From positions 2,795,001-2,859,000 of the forward strand of contig JAPTHN010000011.1 in the NCBI GenBank assembly GCA_026936325.1: DNA of 64,000 nt, in the 5' to 3' direction. The notes below the pieces were generated by a model. That model was given only the letters and a program-made list of their open reading frames with translations. It was not told where the DNA came from and ran no database searches. Each line of letters opens with the position of its first letter. Positions within the stretch are counted from its first letter, which is position 1. This stretch comes from Platynereis dumerilii (lineage: Eukaryota > Annelida > Polychaeta > Phyllodocida > Nereididae). The translations under genes and the position numbers were made by a program. Below are positions 34,101 to 44,139 of this stretch, in pieces.

Positions 34101-37100
34101 GACTCGCTACTAGACACCCCGGAGAAGAGAGTCATTGAGTGGAAGTTCTCGGAACTAGACACCAAAAAGGACAACAAACTGCGACGGAGAGAGGTCCGCC
34201 CATTGAAGAGGATGATCAAGAAGTTAGTGAAGCCAAAAGCGTGTGCCAAAACATTTGACCAGTATTGCGACCTGGACCAGGACAACACCATCACACGTTC
34301 CGAATGGTCAGTCTGCCTTGGCGTAGACATTAACAGTGAGTTTCCAGTAATTTTGATGGTTGTGAAAATTTATGGATTAACACAGACTTTTTTGGAGTGC
34401 ACATAGGTTTAGTTTATTTAAAAAGTTTTGCATGATTTGATCATCCTTTCTTTATGGTTGGATCTATTGTCAAATTAATAGGATTAAATGGCATTTTGTT
34501 AAGTGATTGCAAAGCTATTGACAGAAATAATGTAATGATTAAACCTTAGTATTGGGATGCAGTAGTTTTGCCATAACCAGCCTGTGATTTTGAATGATAA
34601 TTCCTTTCTAAATGTTTTATTTTCTTTGCACAGAAATGATCTTTTTTGTCAGCACGCATGGTTAAGAAATGTGAATTTACACTGGCACATTATTTTGGTT
34701 GTTAATCTCTCTCATCCTAGTGCGTTGAACATGCTTGTAATTTCCTTTTGACTCACACATTCTCTCCAGCAGTATTCAATATAGATTAACACTAGGCATT
34801 TATTTTTCTTACTTCATAGTGTCTTTCCTCAACATCTTAACCAGATTTCCAAGCTTTTATGTACAAACTAGGAAATTCTTACTTTTAGCATCTCATAATC
34901 TATCGAATGATTTCTTTTGTTCTTTGCGAAAACACTCGCTTTGCCAATTGCGCATAGTAGGCATGTTATGGCCTCTTGCAGTTCATAACAGTAATAATTG
35001 AGCCTTGTTCTTCTGCTTGTTATTTCCTAAGCCTCATTCTAGCAAACATGCTGCTAATGATATGCTAATGACATGCTAATTATATGAATTAAATTTGATG
35101 ATGAATTTTGATGGTGTCCTGTTGTGATGATTTGTAATTGCAGTTTCTTTTCGCTTATTTTTGTCGTTGAATTCAGACGAACAGTGGACAACCCCAACGC
35201 CCGATGGCCAACAAGGAGGAGGTATTCCCTTGCATAATTATGACGTCACACAACTTCTTCGCTCTTCCGCCGAAGGATTAGGTTATAACTGCTTGCATTT
35301 ACATGTATCCGTCTCAAAGATGCGTTTACAGTCTGCTTCTAGCTATTTTAGTCACACTCGTAGGTTTAGCTTTTGCTTCTCTTTGTCTCTGAGTCTCTTC
35401 TCTAATTCAGGGAAAGTTTACATCTCATACATCTCATTTTTAAATCCACCGTAACCACTATAATAATATAATGCCTTTATCTAAGTTTGCTCTACAGCAG
35501 CTTGTAGGTAGAGAGGTCTTGCTTTCCTAATTTACTCTCCACCAAAATATTGAAGCATCGCTACCTGGTTTACTGTTATTTACAATGCTGTTGTGTACAG
35601 TGAATCAAATTACTTGCTTCGAATAATCTTTTGGTTTGCCTCTATAGATTAAATTCCTATGTTTAGATTGTGAACGCATCTTTACTGTTAGTTTAATCTG
35701 CTGTAACGCTTTGTTGTACTTATTGCTAAATTAATGCTCAAAAGAAGTAACGTTTCCTAATAATATAGTAGCAAGCTTATTATTGGACTTCTCCATTAAT
35801 AATAGAATGTATCTCTCAATATTTGTCTAATCTTTTTAAAAAGTTACCAAAAAGTGTGCTTCCTTTAACAAAACGTTCTTCTTGCAGGTGAGGCAGATCC
35901 ACCAGGTGGAGCCACTCTGTACCATAAACAAACTAGTCCGTTAAACAGTGGCCGACCGAAGCCTCGCCTCACTCCCTCTGGTGGCAGTCGTTTGAAAGAG
36001 AAGAACCAGGATAACTGTGAGTATACTGAACATGGGAGAACCTCAGATGTTGTTTCTTATTTGTTTGTAATATAATGATGTCATCAATTGTCAACCTAAC
36101 AATTGTTTGATCTATTTTCAGCTGGTTCATCCTCTGAGAAACGTAACTGTGACGAAGAGAGGAGGCTGGCGGAAGACATGGACCGGAATGACCCTGAGGG
36201 TCGCATATTCATTCCCGAGTGCATTGGAGAAGGTCGCTATCGAGCCGAGCAGTGCCACAACTCCACAGGATATTGCTGGTGTGTGGACAGTCAGACTGGC
36301 AAACCAATCCCTGGCACTTCCACCCACAATGTTGTCCCTGACTGTTCCAATATCAGATCCAGCGAGTTCAAAGGTGCGCTCCCCGAGCCCTTCTCCTCAA
36401 GTTCATCCCAATTGCAAGTTAAGTCCTTTGACTTCCTTGGGCATGTCTCTCACCCTCAAGCACCCTAATTAGTTGCACTAGTCGTTTCCTTCAGTGGATT
36501 TTTGTTGCTGCTGCTGTTTATGTCTTTTTATCTTTCCTGATTTCTGATCTCTAGCGACACACTGGCACTGTCCTCCCTGTACCCTGGTTGTAGTATTCTC
36601 TGGGAAGAACTGTAGTGGTTTTCTGTCATAGTCCGGTACCGAGTATCACGACGGATCCTTCCTTGAGTGTGACTTTGCACAGCTTTGGATGCATGGGCAC
36701 CATCACAGATGAGAACAGAAGCTACTTTTTCAGTATTCTTCTTGTCATTTTTGATTTGCTGCAATTCAAGATATTCACATTGTATATTTGCTGCACTACT
36801 TCACTCTTGTTTCACATGTGGCTTTTGGTGTTGAGTTGAGTTTTCATTGTTCCGGTGGCAGTCATCAATCGAAAATATTTTTTTGACAAAAATTGTGCAA
36901 ATTCTTAGATTTGCACTCACAAAATGTTGAGTTGCAACTCGTTGGACATTTGGAGATTGATAAAGAGCATTTTGAGTTGATTTGATACTAAAATTCCTGT
37001 TTTCCTGGTTAGTGGTTGTTCTTTTTCCAAAGCATGCCCATCCTGTATTAAATACCTTGCGTATTTAAAACGGCCATTTTCTTTGCTTAGACGTTCACTA

Positions 37101-38832
37101 CTTTTTGTATTGCAAATTTAATTTCAAGCTTAAGATTATTTAAGCCTGAATTTCAAGTGCATGGTTGATTGAGGGCATCTTGAACTGGTCTTTTCACTTT
37201 GCAGGCTGTCCATACCACAAGAAGAAAAAGTTTTTGGTTGATCTGCTTGATCAGCTGACCACAGAGATGATGGAATATGCACAGAATGCTTCTGTTAAAA
37301 AGTGGGTATTTTCAAATAATTGTATTAATGAAAATATTTTTTTAAACCTGCGATTAATCTGATAAGAATTGATATGTAAAACTGTGACTACTCGGTGAAG
37401 TTTTGTAATCCTAATTATGTATGAGATGCATCAAAATATCTTATAAATGACCAAGAGAAATTCTTAGATTAATTATGTGTCTTTTTGTAATTATAAATCA
37501 TTTTACCTAAAAACACTGCTAATTTTTGTATCAGGTCTATACCAGAGCCTAACCCCGATCAGAGTTTAGAAGAACAGGCTGTCAGATGGAAACTCAAGTT
37601 GTTAGATTTAAACAACAATCAGGTATGGATATGTTGAAATCCGGTTAGGGTCATAAATTAAGCAAAAATATACCCTCAGATGCACTTAATTTTCTTCTGT
37701 TGATAAAAGTATCAGAATTATTATCCACTACTTTTTAAAAATCACAATTAATGACACAATTTTGGTGTTTTTTGTATAGATAAGAAAATTACAAATTTAC
37801 CAGAACATGTATGATTGTTGAAAAAAATCTGAATGTTCTTTTTCAGCAATTAGAAAGACGAGAATGGAAAGTTTTCAAAAAGGAAATTCGGCGGAAAAAG
37901 GGAATGCGGAAATGTGGGAGAAACTTCTTGCGATATTGTGATGTTAATGATGACAGAAAAATTACTATAGCAGAGTGGATTGAATGCATGGGAGTCAATG
38001 CGCCTGGTAAAAGCATCTCATGATTATTTACTTGCATATTGAAACATTAAAAAAATACGATTTTTGTACATGTATGTCATACCTCTTAACAGTGGTTTAT
38101 GATCTTGTATGATAAAAGTCCCTTTTCCAATGCAATTGACAAAGACGAAATTATGAGACTCTTGTCAAAAATTTTAATTTTTTCCTTAATGGTCAATTTA
38201 TCGGTGTTGTTCACTCTGTAGATCTGGATAATTTCTTCACACTTTACAATTACCTAGTTATTACCGCAGCACTAACTTCTAGCATAGATCTGAACATAGA
38301 GGCTTCTGCAGAAGCCTGCGTTCAGTATTTTACTTTACTTTAAAATGTATCAGTTCATAGGCGTATCGGAGGGGGGCAGGGGGGGCGATCGCCCCCCCAA
38401 AAGTTTGGGAAACAGTAAGATTCGGGCAAAAAGGCTAAAAAATTTGGGCAGATGATTAAATAAACACTATTGAAAATTAATGATTTCCGGCCAATTTTAT
38501 TTGAAATGGTATTAAATTTAGATCTTGAAATTCGGGCAGATGTCGCTCGCCCCCCCAAAAATCGCGTGCGCCGTACGCCTATGTATCAGTTATTTTCATA
38601 GATGTACAATTTGTTGTCAAAAATTCAAAGTTTATCAACAAATGGATGAAATGAATTGTTAGTTAACTTTTATTTTGAATTGAAGTACATTTTCAACCTG
38701 GGTACATATTCATTATTTTTAAAAGGACAAATACTTATTTGATTTTTAGATCAACAGCGGAACCTGCCGAGAAATCCCAAGCGACGAGGTCCAAATCCAT
38801 TCAGTAAATACTTGAAAGCTAGTCCGCCATGA
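30935..38832 (+). CDS. SMOC-family matricellular protein, 12 exons, 5' end missing
   Basis: SMOC proteins are secreted, calcium-binding modulators of BMP and growth-factor signalling that bind heparan sulphate. Twelve exons join to 1692 bases (563 codons plus stop). In order they encode a Kazal/follistatin-like domain, thyroglobulin type-1, a short basic linker, an EC domain with two EF-hands, a Ser/Pro/Gly-rich linker, a second thyroglobulin type-1, a second EC domain, and a basic tail. Vertebrate SMOC1/2 are about 430-460 residues with a single EC, so this gene is longer by one EC module. The signal peptide and start exon are not seen. Most internal introns are phase 1. A two-gene reading is unlikely, because no stop, start or phase break separates the two halves. 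Confidence 0.9.
31116..32663 (+). other. SMOC intron with a small tandem repeat
   Basis: A 1.5-kb intron between the Kazal and first thyroglobulin exons. 32163-32228 holds three copies of a 19-base unit (CCTGGCTGTTTTTGCCACA). No other exon was recognised in it. Confidence 0.8.
32664..32909 (+). CDS. SMOC exon: first thyroglobulin type-1 domain
   Basis: Six cysteines in the type-1 order, with SKCLEERR, IPLCEADGSY, VQCHRATGY, CWCVTADGKPIP and ISC. Donor AAGGTGAG follows. There are two phase-compatible acceptors: after TTTCAG at 32663 (good pyrimidine tract, used here) or after GCAG at 32684. The latter gives cysteine spacing nearer to vertebrate SMOC but has a poor tract. The usual GYCWCV motif reads GYWWCWCV here, with two extra tryptophans encoded by a local TGG repeat at 32822-32827. 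Confidence 0.9.
32910..33682 (+). other. SMOC introns around the 39-bp microexon
   Basis: Two introns, interrupted only by 33118-33156. No other element was recognised. Confidence 0.65.
33118..33156 (+). CDS. SMOC 39-bp microexon: basic linker
   Basis: Bounded by TTCTCCTTAG and GTAATG, phase 1 in and phase 1 out. It adds 13 residues, GKSRGRKNKKAQT, which are strongly basic. Clusters of this type in SMOC proteins are candidates for heparan sulphate binding. Its small size and symmetric phase make it a possible alternative exon. It is called from splice sites and phase alone, with no domain support. Confidence 0.65.
33683..33796 (+). CDS. SMOC exon: start of first EC domain
   Basis: Acceptor TTTCCTTAG, donor GAGGTAATG, phase 1 to 1. 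The translation begins GCSPAERSQFNTQLIRLFSE, which aligns with the opening of the C-terminal EC domain in SMOC1 (GCPEGKKMEFITSLLDALTT) and with this gene's own second EC (GCPYHKKKKFLVDLLDQLTT). It ends in a Pro-rich stretch. Confidence 0.85.
34078..34335 (+). CDS. SMOC exon: first EC domain, EF-hand pair
   Basis: Acceptor CTAATAG, donor ACAGTGAG, phase 1 to 1. The first EF loop is DTKKDNKLRRRE. The second is DLDQDNTITRSE, canonical at positions 1, 3, 5, 8 and 12. PKACAKTFDQYC and SVCLGV supply the conserved EC cysteines. One exon covers what the second EC spreads over two exons, so an intron was lost here or gained there. Confidence 0.92.
34336..35887 (+). other. SMOC introns around the 45-bp microexon
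   Basis: About 1.5 kb of AT-rich intron, interrupted only by 35177-35221. Repeated short ATGATATGCTAATGACATGC-like words lie near 35050. No other exon with both splice sites and correct phase was found. Confidence 0.6.
35177..35221 (+). CDS. SMOC 45-bp microexon: linker
   Basis: Acceptor TGAATTCAG and donor GAGGTATTC. Phase 1 to 1 keeps the frame exactly and gives NEQWTTPTPDGQQGG. This is a probable or alternative exon, supported by splice sites and phase but not by any domain. Confidence 0.6.
35888..36016 (+). CDS. SMOC exon: Ser/Pro/Gly-rich linker
   Basis: Acceptor CTTCTTGCAG, donor ACTGTGAG, phase 1 to 1. It encodes 43 residues beginning SEADPPGGATLYHKQTSPLN, followed by a basic run (SGRPKPRLTPSGGSRLKEK). 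It lies where vertebrate SMOC has its family-specific linker before the second thyroglobulin domain. I do not see clear similarity to that linker. Confidence 0.8.
36122..36373 (+). CDS. SMOC exon: second thyroglobulin type-1 domain
   Basis: Acceptor TCTATTTTCAG, donor AAAGGTGCG, phase 1 to 1. A complete six-cysteine domain: RNCDEERRLAEDM, FIPECIGEGRY, EQCHNSTGYCWCVDSQTGKP, then VVPDC. It matches the second thyroglobulin domain of vertebrate SMOC (IPECAPGGLY, CHQSTGYCWCV, RPLPGTSTRYVMPSC), including PIPGTST. The CWCV motif is standard, unlike that of the first domain. Confidence 0.95.
36374..37204 (+). other. SMOC intron
   Basis: About 830 bases. Short open frames here have no domain content. 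The frame of the previous exon stays open for 31 codons past the donor, so intron retention would add a short unrelated tail. Confidence 0.7.
37205..37301 (+). CDS. SMOC exon: start of second EC domain
   Basis: Acceptor CTTTGCAG, phase 1 in. The translation is GCPYHKKKKFLVDLLDQLTT then EMMEYAQNASVK. The donor is taken as AAAA|GTGGGT, ending in phase 2, because only that choice joins in frame to SIPEPNPDQS in the next exon, the counterpart of the vertebrate FSEPDPSHTLEE. Confidence 0.9.
37535..37622 (+). CDS. SMOC exon: EC domain, helix and first half of EF loop
   Basis: Acceptor TTGTATCAG, donor CAGGTATGG, phase 2 in and phase 0 out. It encodes SIPEPNPDQSLEEQAVRWKL then KLLDLNNNQ. The exon ends inside the first EF loop, after position 6, so an intron splits the calcium-binding loop. 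Confidence 0.92.
37847..38006 (+). CDS. SMOC exon: EC domain, rest of EF-hand pair
   Basis: Acceptor TTTTTCAG, donor CCTGGTAAAA, phase 0 to 1. It completes the first EF loop (QLERREW) and carries FKKEIRRKKGMRKCGRNF, then LRYCDVNDDRKITIAEW and ECMGV. The second loop DVNDDRKITIAE has calcium ligands at 1, 3, 5, 8 and 12. Confidence 0.93.
38356..38583. mobile_element. 228-bp MITE with 8-bp target duplication, in the last SMOC intron
   Basis: Flanked on both sides by TATCAGTT (38348-38355 and 38584-38591), a clean 8-bp target duplication. The ends are inverted: CATAGGCGTATCG at the left and CATAGGCGTACGG on the reverse complement of the right. CCCCCCC and GGGGGG tracts lie next to the ends. The interior is AT-rich and non-coding. 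The 8-bp duplication suggests a hAT-like or another 8-bp-TSD superfamily, with no transposase inside. Confidence 0.9.
38750..38832 (+). CDS. SMOC last coding exon: basic C-terminal tail
   Basis: Acceptor TGATTTTTAG, phase 1 in, stop TGA at 38830-38832. It encodes DQQRNLPRNPKRRGPNPFSK then YLKASPP. The KRR cluster gives a basic C-terminus, as in SMOC2, where the basic tail and EC region are associated with heparan sulphate binding. Confidence 0.85.
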
Positions 38833-39590
38833 AACCTGATAGATGAATTTATGCAACAAACGCCTAGTGATATGAACTTTCAATTTATTTTATTGCCTAT
38901 GATGTGAATATTTTGTAAATTTGTTTTATATATATATTTGAATGTAATTAGCCGGTTACGTCATTTTCATTCATCGCTGCATAGTTCACTGCATAATGCA
39001 CACGCCTGACACTTGCAAGAAGATAACAGTATGTAATGCAATAACTAGAGGAATATTTAGTTGCTCTCTTGTCATATATACGCATAGATACACTGTAAAG
39101 TGATCTCAAGTTATGCATCTTCTGGATATTTATGGATATTTTCAGAAACAATTTGATACTGCTATTTATATTGTTTGATAAATTTTGCCATGAATGAAAA
39201 TGGTTTTGTGTGGCACAGATTATTGCCTATTATTTGTACAAATTAGTGTAATTAATGTTATTTGTCCAATGATATATAAATCTTGTTTGTGATGTTGTAC
39301 ATAGATTGTATGTAAATAACAGTTGATTCTCTATCCAACACTGCCGTCTTCCTTTTTTGTCTCTTGTTCGACTTATTGATGTCAGTTGCGTCCACACACT
39401 ATTTGAAATTTGGCCTGGTTGGTGAATTATAGAACTACAAATCATGGGCTATTTAGGCAATATAAAACATAGGCTGCACATCAGCGAAAGACATCTTTAA
39501 AAGACACAGCTACACCATAAAAGTGATAAATTTGTATGAAATTGGTATAATGCGATCATAAGTATAAGTAAGCTATCCATGAAACCATGA
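38833..39590 (+). other. SMOC 3' untranslated region and downstream
   Basis: AT-rich sequence from the stop codon to the start of the satellite. I found no canonical AATAAA on the plus strand in this stretch, so the polyadenylation site is not placed. The end of the transcript and the start of the array lie within about 760 bases of the stop codon. Confidence 0.5.
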
Positions 39591-40436
39591 AAAATGCTAG
39601 TGCTGCTCATAACTTTCATAAATACTAATTTACCAAATATTTGTTTATTAAAAGTTTTTGGGCAATAGTATGCAAAAGCAATGATAAAGCAAAAGTGTCA
39701 AGAACATCAATTCATTCACAAATCTGGATTGGTGAGCAATCGGCATTCAAAATGGCATTAAAAACTAGCAAAGTTGCCAGTTCTCATAACTTGTATACAT
39801 GCTAGTTTACCAAATATTGTTTCTCATATGTTTCCTGTGAAATTAACGTACAAGAGAAGGATACAGCAAAAGCATCAAGGACATCAATTCAGTCACAAAT
39901 TTGGATTGATGAGCCATTGGCTGAAAAAAGGCCATGAAAAACTAGCAAAATTGCTAGTTCAGCTCAGAACTAGAATAAATGCTAGTTTGCCAAATATTTG
40001 TTTCTCAAAAGTTTTTTGGTGTGAAGATAATATGCAAAAGCAATGGTGGCTCAAATGTGTCAAGGACACAATTCAGTAACAAATTTAGATTGGTGAGCGA
40101 TTGGCAGAGGAATGGCAAAAAACTAGCAAAAGTGCTAGTTCTGACCATAACTTACATAAATGCTAGTTAACCAACCAAATGTTTGTTTATACATAGATTT
40201 TTGGTTGAAAATAATGTGCAAAAGAGAAGGATAGAGCAAAAGCATCAAGGACATTAATTCAGTCACAAATTTAGATTGGTGAGCAATTGACAGAAAAAAG
40301 TTAGTAAAAGCAGCAAAATTGCTAGTTCTGCTCGGAACTTGTACGAATGGTAGTTTACCAAATATTGGTTTCTCAAATTTTTTTCGGCATGAAGATAATG
40401 TGCAAAAGTTATAAGATAGCTCACAATGTCAAGGAC

Positions 40437-40957
40437 ATCTGTAACCGTGTATACATGGACAAAGACTTCTCTTTTCTTTAAAATGGCTTTATTCAACGTT
40501 ACCATTCAAACTATTTAGACAACTTAAACCATTTAGATGATTTAAACCATTTAGACGAATTGGCTTTCAATAAAATAAAACAATACTTGTAAGAATATAA
40601 CACATATGAAACATGGTTATAAATTTATGTACAAATGAATGATATGAGTATAGCATTATCTCTGATGTAAAGCAAAATAAATTCACAATGAATTAGTAGT
40701 AGCTCATAAAGAATATACATAAAGTTTACAACTTACCCTGATTGGGCTAATTTGGTCACAAATAGCAAGCATATAACAGTGTGTGTTCTCTCTGAACTCT
40801 TGCAGTGGAATGAAAACTTCCCAGAGATTAGTATAGAAAACAAAGTTAAACTGATAGTAATAATCCTCATGGCTGAGTGAACTCACAGTCATCAGGAACA
40901 ATTGGGTTTTCTCTGATCCAATTGACCAGAGGTCCAACTGGGTACTACACATCAACT
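40437..40957. repeat. About 520-bp insert shared by four array units, copy 1
   Basis: Starts near AACCGTGTATACATGG and ends near GTACTACACATCAACT. It contains 18-base repeats based on AAACCATTTAGACGATTT. It always interrupts the same unit subtype, between GTCAAGGACA and TCGATTGCAATTGCC. The four copies therefore most likely spread with the higher-order unit rather than by four separate insertions. Confidence 0.8.
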
Positions 40958-43900
40958 CGATTGCAATTGCCAGACAAAATGGCCATGAAACTAGCAAAAA
41001 TGCTAGTTCTACTCATAACTCGCATGAGTTCTATTTTACCAAATGTTTATCTTAAGTTTTTTGGCAATAAAGGGCAAAAGCAATGATGGAGCAAAAGAAT
41101 CTAGGAAATCAATTCAGTCACAAATTTAGATTGGATAGCAATTGGTAGAGAATATTGCCAAAAAAACAAGCATAAGTGCTAGTTCTGCTCATAAAATTTA
41201 AATTGGTGAGCAATTGACCCAAAAAAAGGCCATAAAAAACTAGCAAAATTGCTAGTTCTGCTAGTAACTTTACGAACGCTACTTTGCTATATATTTCTTT
41301 CTTAAATTTTTTTTGATGTGAAAATGATGTGCAAAAGCAATGACAGTGCAAAAGTGTCAAGGGCACCATTCAATATCAATAGGCAGACAGAGTGGCCATG
41401 AAAATAGCAAAAATGATAGTTCTGCTCATAACTTACATAAATTGTACTTTACCAAATATTTGTTTATTAAAAGTTTCTTGGCAATAGTATGCAAAACCAA
41501 TGATAAAGCAAAAGTGTCAAGAACATCAAATCATTCACAAATTTGGATTGGTGAGCAGTCGGCATTCAAAATGGCATTAAAAACTGGCAAAATTGCCAGT
41601 TCTCATAACTTGCATAAATGCTAGTTTACAAAATATTGTTTCTCAAAAGTTTCCTGTGAAATTAAAGTGCAAAAGAGAAGGACGGAGCAAAAGCATCAAG
41701 GACAACAGTTCAGTCACAAATTTAGATTGGTGAGCCATCGGCTGAAAAAAGGCCATAAAAACTAGCACAATTGCTAGTTCAGGCTGTTCAGCTCAGAACT
41801 AGATTAATGCTAGTTTGCCAAATATTTGTTTTTCAAAAGTTTTTTGACGTGAAGATAATGTGCAAAAAGCAATGATGGCTCAAAAGACACAAGTTCAGTA
41901 ACAAATTAAGATCGGTGAGCGATTGGCAAAAAATGCCAAAAATCTAGCAAAAGTGCTAGTTCTGACCATAACTTGCATAAATGCCAGTTATTTTGGTTGA
42001 AAATAATGTGCAAAAGAGAAGGATAGAGCAAAAAACGTCAAGGACATCAATTCAGTCACAAATTTAGATTGGTGAGCAATTGGCAGAAAAAAGTTAGTAA
42101 AAGCAGCAAAATTGCTAGTTCTGCTCAGAACTTGTACGAATGGTAGTTTACTAAATATTGGTTTCTCAGAAGGTTTTTTGAAGAGAAGATAATGTGCTAA
42201 AGCAATATGATAGCTCAAAATGTCAAGGACACCAATTCGATTGCAATTGCCAGACAAAACTAGCAAAAATGCTAGTCCTGCTCATAACTTGCATGAGTTC
42301 TAGTTTACCAAATGTTTGTTTATCAAAAGGTTTTGGCAATAAAGAGCAAAAACAATGACGGAGCAAAAGCGTCAAGGAAATCAATTCAGTCACAAATTTA
42401 GATTTGGTAGCAATTGGAAGCAAAAAGGCCATAAAAACTAGCAAAATTGCTAGTTCTGCTTGGAACTTTTTGCATGAGTTCTAGTTTACCAAATGTTTGT
42501 TTGTCAAACGTTTTTTGGCAATAAAGGGCAAAAGCAATGATGGAGTAAAAAAATCAAGGAAATCAATTCAGTCACAAATTTAGATAGGGTAGCCATTGGC
42601 AGAGAAAAATGCCAAAAAATTGGCAAAAGTGCTAGTTCTGCACATAAAATTTAGATTGGTGAGTAATTGGCAGAAAAAGTGTCAAGGACAGAAGTTCAGT
42701 AAAAAATTTAGATTGGTGAGCGATTGGCAGAGGAATGCCAAAAAAATAGCGAAAGTGCTAGTTCTGACCATAACTGGCATAAATGCTAGTTAACCAACCA
42801 AATATTTGTTTGTACATAGATTTTTGGTTGAAAATAATGTGCAAAAGAGAAAGATAGAGCAAAAGCGTCAAGGACATTAATTCAGTCACAAATTTAGATT
42901 GGTGAGCAATTGACAGAAAAAAGTTAGTAAAAGCAGCAAAATTGCTAGTTCTGCTCGGAACTTGTACGAATGGTAGTTTACCAAATATTGGTTTCTCAAA
43001 TGTTTTTCGGCGTGAAGATAATGTGCAAAAGTGATAAGATAGCTCAAAATGTCAAGGACACCAATTCGATTGCAATTGTCAGACAAAATGGCCATGAAAA
43101 TAGTAAAAATGCTAGTTCTGCTCATAACTTGCATGAGTTCTACTTTACCAAATGTTTATCAACAGTTTTTTGGCAACAATGTGCAAAAGCAATGATGGAG
43201 CAAAAGAATCAAGGAAATCAATTCAGTCACAAATTTATATTGGGTGGCAATTGGCAGGAAAAAAAATGCTACTCATAGAATTTAGATTGGTGAGCAATTG
43301 GCAGAAAGAAGGCCATGAAAAAATAGCAAAATTGCTAGTTCTGCTTATAACTTTACAAATGCTAGTTTGCTATATATTTGTTTCTCAAAAGTTTGATGTG
43401 AAAATAATGTGCAAAAAGCAATGATGGCTCAAAAGTGTCGAGGACACAAGTAACAAATTTCGATTGGTGAGCAATCGGCAGAAAAAAATGCCAAAAAATT
43501 AGCAAAAGTGCTAGTTCTGACCATAGCTTGTATAAATGCTAGTTAACCAACCAAATATTTGTTTGTAAATAGATTTTTGGTTGAAAATAATGTGCGAAAG
43601 AGAAGGATAGAGCAAAAGCATCAAGGACATATTCTGTCACAAATTTAGATTGGTGAGCAATTGACAGAAAAAAGTTTGTAAGAGCAGCAAAATTGCTGGT
43701 TCTGCTCAGAACTTGTCTGAATGGTAGTTTGCCAAATATTGGTTTCTCAAAAGTTTTTTGGCATGAAGATAATGTGCAAAAGCAATACGAAAGCTCAGAA
43801 TGTCAAGGACACCAATTCTATTGCAATTGCCAGACAAAATGGCTGTGAAACTAGCAAAAATGCTAGTTCTGCTCATAACTTGCATGAGTTCTAGTTTATC

Positions 43901-44139
43901 AAAAGTTTTTTGGCAATAAAGGGCAAAAGGAATGACGGAGCAAAAGAATCAAGGAAATCAATTCAGTCACAAATTTAGAGTGGGTAGCAATTGGCAGAGA
44001 AAATTGCCAAAAAACTAGCAAAAGTGCTAGTCCTGCTCATAAAATTTAGATTGGTGAGCAATTGGCAGAAAAAAGGCCATAAAATACCAGCAAAATTGCT
44101 AGTTCAGCTTGGAACTTCAGGAATGCTAGTTTTGCCATA

